Shown one piece after another: positions 60,441-64,000 of a stretch of 64,000 nucleotides of DNA (the first letter of the stretch is position 1; the number at the start of each line of letters is the position of its first letter). The notes beneath the pieces were generated by a model. The model searched no databases, had not been told where the DNA came from, and saw only the letters and a program-made list of their open reading frames with translations. The translations under genes were made by a program, and so were the position numbers. Source of the stretch: Parabacteroides acidifaciens (GTDB lineage Bacteria > Bacteroidota > Bacteroidia > Bacteroidales > Tannerellaceae); assembly GCF_003363715.1 (NCBI RefSeq), contig NZ_QREV01000016.1, positions 29,692 to 93,691 of the forward strand. Direction: 5' to 3'.

Positions 60441-62171
60441 ATGAAAATACTAAATAAGATTTTAATTGGTTCGTTATCTTTATTGGCTTTGTCTGCTTGT
60501 GATTTTTTGGACGAGACAGCATATAACAAGGTAACAGTCGGTAATTTTTACACAACCAAAGAGGGAGTTACAAATGGTGTGAACGGATTGTATTCTACAT
60601 TGAGGAATGTGTATATCAATGAATATTTGATCTATTTATGTGAAGGTCCTTCGGATATCTGGAACGCTTATAATGGTGGTGACCAATGGAGAAACTGGAC
60701 GATAGATGCAACAAATGGTAATGTTAGGAGCCTATGGTATAATGGCTATAAGTCTATCAACCAGTGCAACTCTGTTTTAGATGCTCTTGAGAATAATGAG
60801 ATTCCCGGCTTGGATAAGAGTTTAAGGATTCGTTATCAGGCAGAAGCCCTGTTTATCAGAGCGCATTATTATTATCACCTGGTTCAACAGTTTAATGATA
60901 TTCCTATGCCGTTGAAGCCCACTGAATCTGTTGAAACGGAAGCACATAAGACAAATGCGGATGAAGTTTGGAAACAGATTATTTCGGATTTGGAATTTGC
61001 CATTGACAATTTGCCTGAGTCATATCCCGTGTCTGAATACGGACATATTACCAAATATGCAGCAATGCATCATTTGTCAAGAGTCTTACTTACAGTAAAA
61101 CGGAGTGATGATGATTTGAAAAAAGCATTGGATTATGCAGAACAGGTAATCAATTCGGGAAAATATGCATTGGTGAAGTCCCATGCTGAATTGTGGGATA
61201 TTAATAATAAACGTAATTCAGAAGTTATTTTCCCTGTTTTATATACGCAAAATGCAGAATTAAATGGGGATGGAAATACCGCACATATGTATTTCTGCTC
61301 CGCATATTCGGAAGAGCATCCGGCAGTGAAACGTGTTATTGAATATGGCAGGCCCTGGAGCCGTGAACGCTCGACCGATTATGCATTGAATTTATTTGAT
61401 GAAACAATTGACAAGCGTTGGGAGGATTGCTTTATATCACGTTGGAATGTAACCGAAAATTCGGTAAAAGAAAGTATCTTTAGCCCATTCACGAAAAAGA
61501 TGGAAGAAAAAGTTTGGACAAAAGGAGAATTGGCAATGATTGATCCTAAACGTCCCTGGACAAAAGAACAGATCAAAGAGGTATGGCCTGTGCTTGTATT
61601 CCAGCCGGAATATATGCGTGAACAGATCGATCCTCAAAAGGATGTTCAGTCTGTAGACAATCCAGATGCGGAATGGCCGTCGAATACACGCTTTACCAAT
61701 TATAAGATGTATGCCTATCTGGTAAAGCATTTGGATCCTTTACGCCCGGAGGTTAACTGGACCCCCGGTTCCCGTGATGTGTTTGTTTTCCGTCTGGCGG
61801 ATACTTATTTATTGGCGGCGGAGGCGGCATTTTTGTCTGGGAACTCTCAGAAAGCAGCTGGCTATATTAACGTAATACGCCATCGTGCGGCTATTCCGGG
61901 GCATGAGGCAGAGATGGAAATAAAACCGGCTGATGTAACAATTGACTTTATCTTGGATGAGCGGGCTCGTGAGTTGATGGGGGAAATGCATCGTTGGTAT
62001 GACTTGAAACGTACAGGAAAGTTATATGAACGAATGAATAACCCGGAGATGAGCCCGGCTACAGCCGGAAAATTCAAAGAATATCATGTTTTGCGGCCTA
62101 TACCTCGTGATCAGCTCACAAATGTATCAAATCCGGAAGAGTTTACACAGAATCCGGGTTATGGTAATTGA
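60441..62171 (+). CDS. SusD/RagB-family outer-membrane lipoprotein
   Basis: Surface binding lipoprotein of 576 residues. The lipobox is ALSAC (Cys20) followed by DFLDETAYNKVTVGNFY, a classic SusD mature start. C-terminal signatures include RDVFVFRLADTYLLAAEAAF and DERARELMGEMHRWYDLKRT, and the protein ends EFTQNPGYGN. It is paired with the SusC 23 bp upstream and followed 22 bp later by a GH43-like gene without an intervening terminator, unlike the other two PULs. Confidence 0.95.
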   Translation: MKILNKILIGSLSLLALSACDFLDETAYNKVTVGNFYTTKEGVTNGVNGLYSTLRNVYINEYLIYLCEGPSDIWNAYNGGDQWRNWTIDATNGNVRSLWYNGYKSINQCNSVLDALENNEIPGLDKSLRIRYQAEALFIRAHYYYHLVQQFNDIPMPLKPTESVETEAHKTNADEVWKQIISDLEFAIDNLPESYPVSEYGHITKYAAMHHLSRVLLTVKRSDDDLKKALDYAEQVINSGKYALVKSHAELWDINNKRNSEVIFPVLYTQNAELNGDGNTAHMYFCSAYSEEHPAVKRVIEYGRPWSRERSTDYALNLFDETIDKRWEDCFISRWNVTENSVKESIFSPFTKKMEEKVWTKGELAMIDPKRPWTKEQIKEVWPVLVFQPEYMREQIDPQKDVQSVDNPDAEWPSNTRFTNYKMYAYLVKHLDPLRPEVNWTPGSRDVFVFRLADTYLLAAEAAFLSGNSQKAAGYINVIRHRAAIPGHEAEMEIKPADVTIDFILDERARELMGEMHRWYDLKRTGKLYERMNNPEMSPATAGKFKEYHVLRPIPRDQLTNVSNPEEFTQNPGYGN

Positions 62172-62193
62172 TTATTCATTAAAAACGAAATAA

Positions 62194-63168
62194 ATGATTG
62201 GACGTTTATTATTTTTGTTAGCACTTTGTCTGCCCCTTTGGGGGCAGGCTCAACATCCTCGCATGATGTACGGCGATACTTCCCGAGTCGGGGTTCCCTA
62301 CTCGAAAGATCCGCATGTGGTAAACTTTAAAGGACGGTATTTGATGTATCATTCCATTCCTCCTAAAAAGGGAGATGAGGCTTCCGGCTGGAATATTGGG
62401 ATTGCGGAGAGCAAAGATCTGGTTAACTGGACAAAGGCTGGTGAGATAACGCCTGCTCCCGGTGCCGATTATGAGAAAAAAGGACTATGTGCTCCCGGTG
62501 CATTGGTGAAGGATGGACAGGTGCATCTGTTTTACCAGACGTATGGAAATGGAAAGAATGATGCCATTTGCCACGCAGTTTCGGATGATGGCGTACATTT
62601 TAAAAGAAATCCGACGAACCCGATCTTTCATCCTTCCGGAGACTGGACCTGCGGGCGTGCCATAGATGCGGAAGTGTGTGAATTTAAAGGCCGTTACTTT
62701 CTTTACTTTGCAACCCGGGATAAGGATTATGACATCCAGATGCAGGGTGTCGCTGTCGCACCGGCTAACACCGGTTTCAACCGGGAAGACTGGACACAGG
62801 CGGCAGACTCCTCCATTCTGTATCCGGTATATCCGTGGGAAGGCAAATGTATCGAAGGTGCTTCGATTGCAAAAAAAGACGGCAAACTGTTTATGTTCTA
62901 TGCCGGAGCTTATAATAACGCTCCCCAACAAATAGGTGTTGCGGAAAGCGAAGACGGTATTGTTTGGAAGCGCCTTTCGAAAGAACCTTTTCTGCGGAAT
63001 GGCAAACCGGGTGAATGGAACTCCAGTGAATCCGGACATCCACATTTATTTACCGATCTGGATGGGCGGACATATCTGTTTTATCAGGGAAATAACGATA
63101 ATGGAAAAACTTGGTATATCACACAGGAAGAGGTTTTCTGGAAAGATGGAAAACCCTATCTGAAGTAA
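62194..63168 (+). CDS. GH43-like five-bladed beta-propeller glycosidase
   Basis: Secreted enzyme of 324 residues with a signal peptide (about 1-20, ending WGQAQ). Repeated propeller blades show the pattern YLMYHS, HLFYQTYG, YFLYFATRD, LFMFYAGAY and TYLFYQG. Three acidic residues fit the clan-F arrangement: Asp39 in SKDPHVV, Asp158 in AIDAEV and Glu221 in CIEGAS. The compact size, without accessory domains, resembles GH43-like or GH117-like proteins rather than GH32. It is the only enzyme in the third PUL, so it may act on a short oligosaccharide. A hairpin terminator follows at 63191-63239. Confidence 0.8.
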   Translation: MIGRLLFLLALCLPLWGQAQHPRMMYGDTSRVGVPYSKDPHVVNFKGRYLMYHSIPPKKGDEASGWNIGIAESKDLVNWTKAGEITPAPGADYEKKGLCAPGALVKDGQVHLFYQTYGNGKNDAICHAVSDDGVHFKRNPTNPIFHPSGDWTCGRAIDAEVCEFKGRYFLYFATRDKDYDIQMQGVAVAPANTGFNREDWTQAADSSILYPVYPWEGKCIEGASIAKKDGKLFMFYAGAYNNAPQQIGVAESEDGIVWKRLSKEPFLRNGKPGEWNSSESGHPHLFTDLDGRTYLFYQGNNDNGKTWYITQEEVFWKDGKPYLK

Positions 63169-63190
63169 GTAAATAAAGATTGTATTTTCG

Positions 63191-63239
63191 GCCTATTATT
63201 CCTAATTCTCGAAGCATAGGAATAATAGGCTTTATCTGT
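63191..63239 (+). terminator. Terminator of the third PUL
   Basis: GCCTATTATTCCTA (63191-63204) pairs perfectly over 14 bp with TAGGAATAATAGGC (63217-63230); the stem is followed by TTTATCTGTTTTA. Its symmetry means it could also act on the opposite strand. Confidence 0.75.
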
Positions 63240-63350
63240 TTTATACACTTGTTTTTCTCACGATCCCGTAGTAAAACCGGAACAGCGACAGATAAGCTTT
63301 CGGCCTTTTGTTTTGATTATTCTGATATTTTTCGCTACTTCGCATTTATT

Positions 63351-63905
63351 ATGAAATTACCGGAAGAGCAAAACGACTTGAAGAAGATTGCAGCCGGAAA
63401 CGTAGCTGCATTTGAGCGGTTATTTTTCCGATACCAGCCGAGGTTGGTGAATTTTCTTATCGGCTTGACGCACGACAAGGAAGCCAGCCGCGATATGGCG
63501 CAGGACTTGTTTTGCTCTTTATGGAAAGACCGCGAAAAACTTAAACATGTCCGCTCTTTCTCCTCCTACCTTTTCCAGATGGCGCGTTTTACCGTGTACG
63601 ACTACTTCGACCGTCTCATTGTATCGGAAAAATATACGAACGAATACCTGCAGGAAGCCTCTCCGGCCGAATCAGAGGAAGAAGCCTTGTTCGTTCGCGA
63701 ACTGCAATCGATCATCAACCGTACGGTCGATCGAATGTCTCCCCAGCGAAGCAAAATCTATCGGATGAGCCGTGAGGAAGGTTTGTCTAATGACGAAATC
63801 GCTATGCGCCTCGATATCAGTAAACGGACAGTGGAAAACCACCTGACCGCCGCCCTTGCCATTCTTCGCAAAGTCCTTTATCTATTCTTTGTTATGAATA
63901 TTTGA
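63351..63905 (+). CDS. ECF-type RNA polymerase sigma factor of a further PUL
   Basis: Sigma factor of 184 residues. The ATG at 63351 begins MKLPEEQNDLKKIAAGNVAA; a longer in-frame extension would start inside the terminator region and lacks sigma similarity. Region 2 is at about 18-85 (FERLFFRYQPRLVNFLIGL, DMAQDLFCSLWKDREKL) and region 4 at about 118-172 (TVDRMSPQRSKIYRMSREEG and the helix-turn-helix SNDEIAMRLDISKRTVENHL). By analogy with the upstream loci, a fecR-susC-susD set should begin beyond the window. The last 95 bp hold no other gene that I can see. Confidence 0.92.
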   Translation: MKLPEEQNDLKKIAAGNVAAFERLFFRYQPRLVNFLIGLTHDKEASRDMAQDLFCSLWKDREKLKHVRSFSSYLFQMARFTVYDYFDRLIVSEKYTNEYLQEASPAESEEEALFVRELQSIINRTVDRMSPQRSKIYRMSREEGLSNDEIAMRLDISKRTVENHLTAALAILRKVLYLFFVMNI

Positions 63906-64000
63906 ATAAATAACGGATAAACATCGGTCCTCTATTGCATGTTTGACTTGTACGGAAAAAAGTTTACACAATTAGAAAATAAAAATGTGTAAAGAAAAGC

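Noticed and set aside
63180..63350. N-terminal extension of the last ECF sigma factor
   Set aside because: The extension runs through a terminator hairpin and has no sigma-like sequence; region 2 begins shortly after the ATG at 63351.

Overview
The window reads as a gut Bacteroidales chromosome, most like Parabacteroides or Bacteroides (the genus is an impression, not a computed placement). The basis is five SusC/SusD pairs, ECF sigma/FecR-type anti-sigma modules, promoters of the Bacteroidetes type (TAnnTTTG at -7, a TTTG-like element about 19 bp upstream), absence of clear Shine-Dalgarno sites, and Bacteroidetes-restricted families (DUF2851, DUF6377, DUF4874/DUF4832). I saw no tRNA, rRNA, CRISPR array or intact insertion sequence.

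Layout. 1-6.7 kb (minus): a SusD cut by the window edge, its SusC, and a membrane TPR/HTH regulator. 6.9-8.1 kb (plus): an AAA/DUF4143 ATPase behind a promoter carrying two palindromes. 8.1-11.7 kb (minus): a housekeeping operon dapB-lepB-lepB paralog-wbqC; the second lepB has lost both catalytic residues. 11.9-13.1 kb: a DUF2851 gene. 13.2-19.3 kb (minus): M28 peptidase, SusC, SusD. 19.7-24.3 kb (minus): DEAD-box helicase, a lipoprotein tyrosine phosphatase, a PfkB sugar kinase and a KdsD/KpsF-like sugar-phosphate isomerase. 24.7-28.7 kb (minus): a TolC-HlyD-MFS tripartite efflux operon.

29.1-42.9 kb (plus): a polysaccharide utilisation locus (PUL): orphan FecR, STN-type SusC, SusD, GH16 endo-hydrolase, DUF4874/DUF4832 lipoprotein, glutaminase, GH89 alpha-N-acetylglucosaminidase and GH31. 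A host-glycan substrate such as mucin O-glycans is the best inference. 43.2-53.9 kb (plus): a second PUL with sigma factor, six-hairpin glycosidase, FecR, SusC, SusD and GH43. 54.5-55.3 kb (minus): a GDPD-like phosphodiesterase. 55.4-63.2 kb (plus): a third PUL with sigma factor, FecR, SusC, SusD and a GH43-like beta-propeller. 63.35 kb: another ECF sigma factor opens a system that continues past the window.

How the parts work together. The three SusC proteins next to FecR genes carry an N-terminal STN domain, the part that signals through FecR to an ECF sigma factor. The two SusC proteins without FecR lack STN. Surface SusD lipoproteins and SusC transporters import oligosaccharides (or peptides, at the M28 locus) and the adjacent enzymes cut them before or after import.

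Beyond the genes, three gene-free stretches hold degenerate tandem repeats with periods of 21-22, 41 and 21 bp. Other unexplained structures are a 198-bp element bounded by 13-bp inverted repeats, a 41-bp imperfect direct repeat flanking the six-hairpin glycosidase gene, and hairpins between fecR and susC in two PULs.
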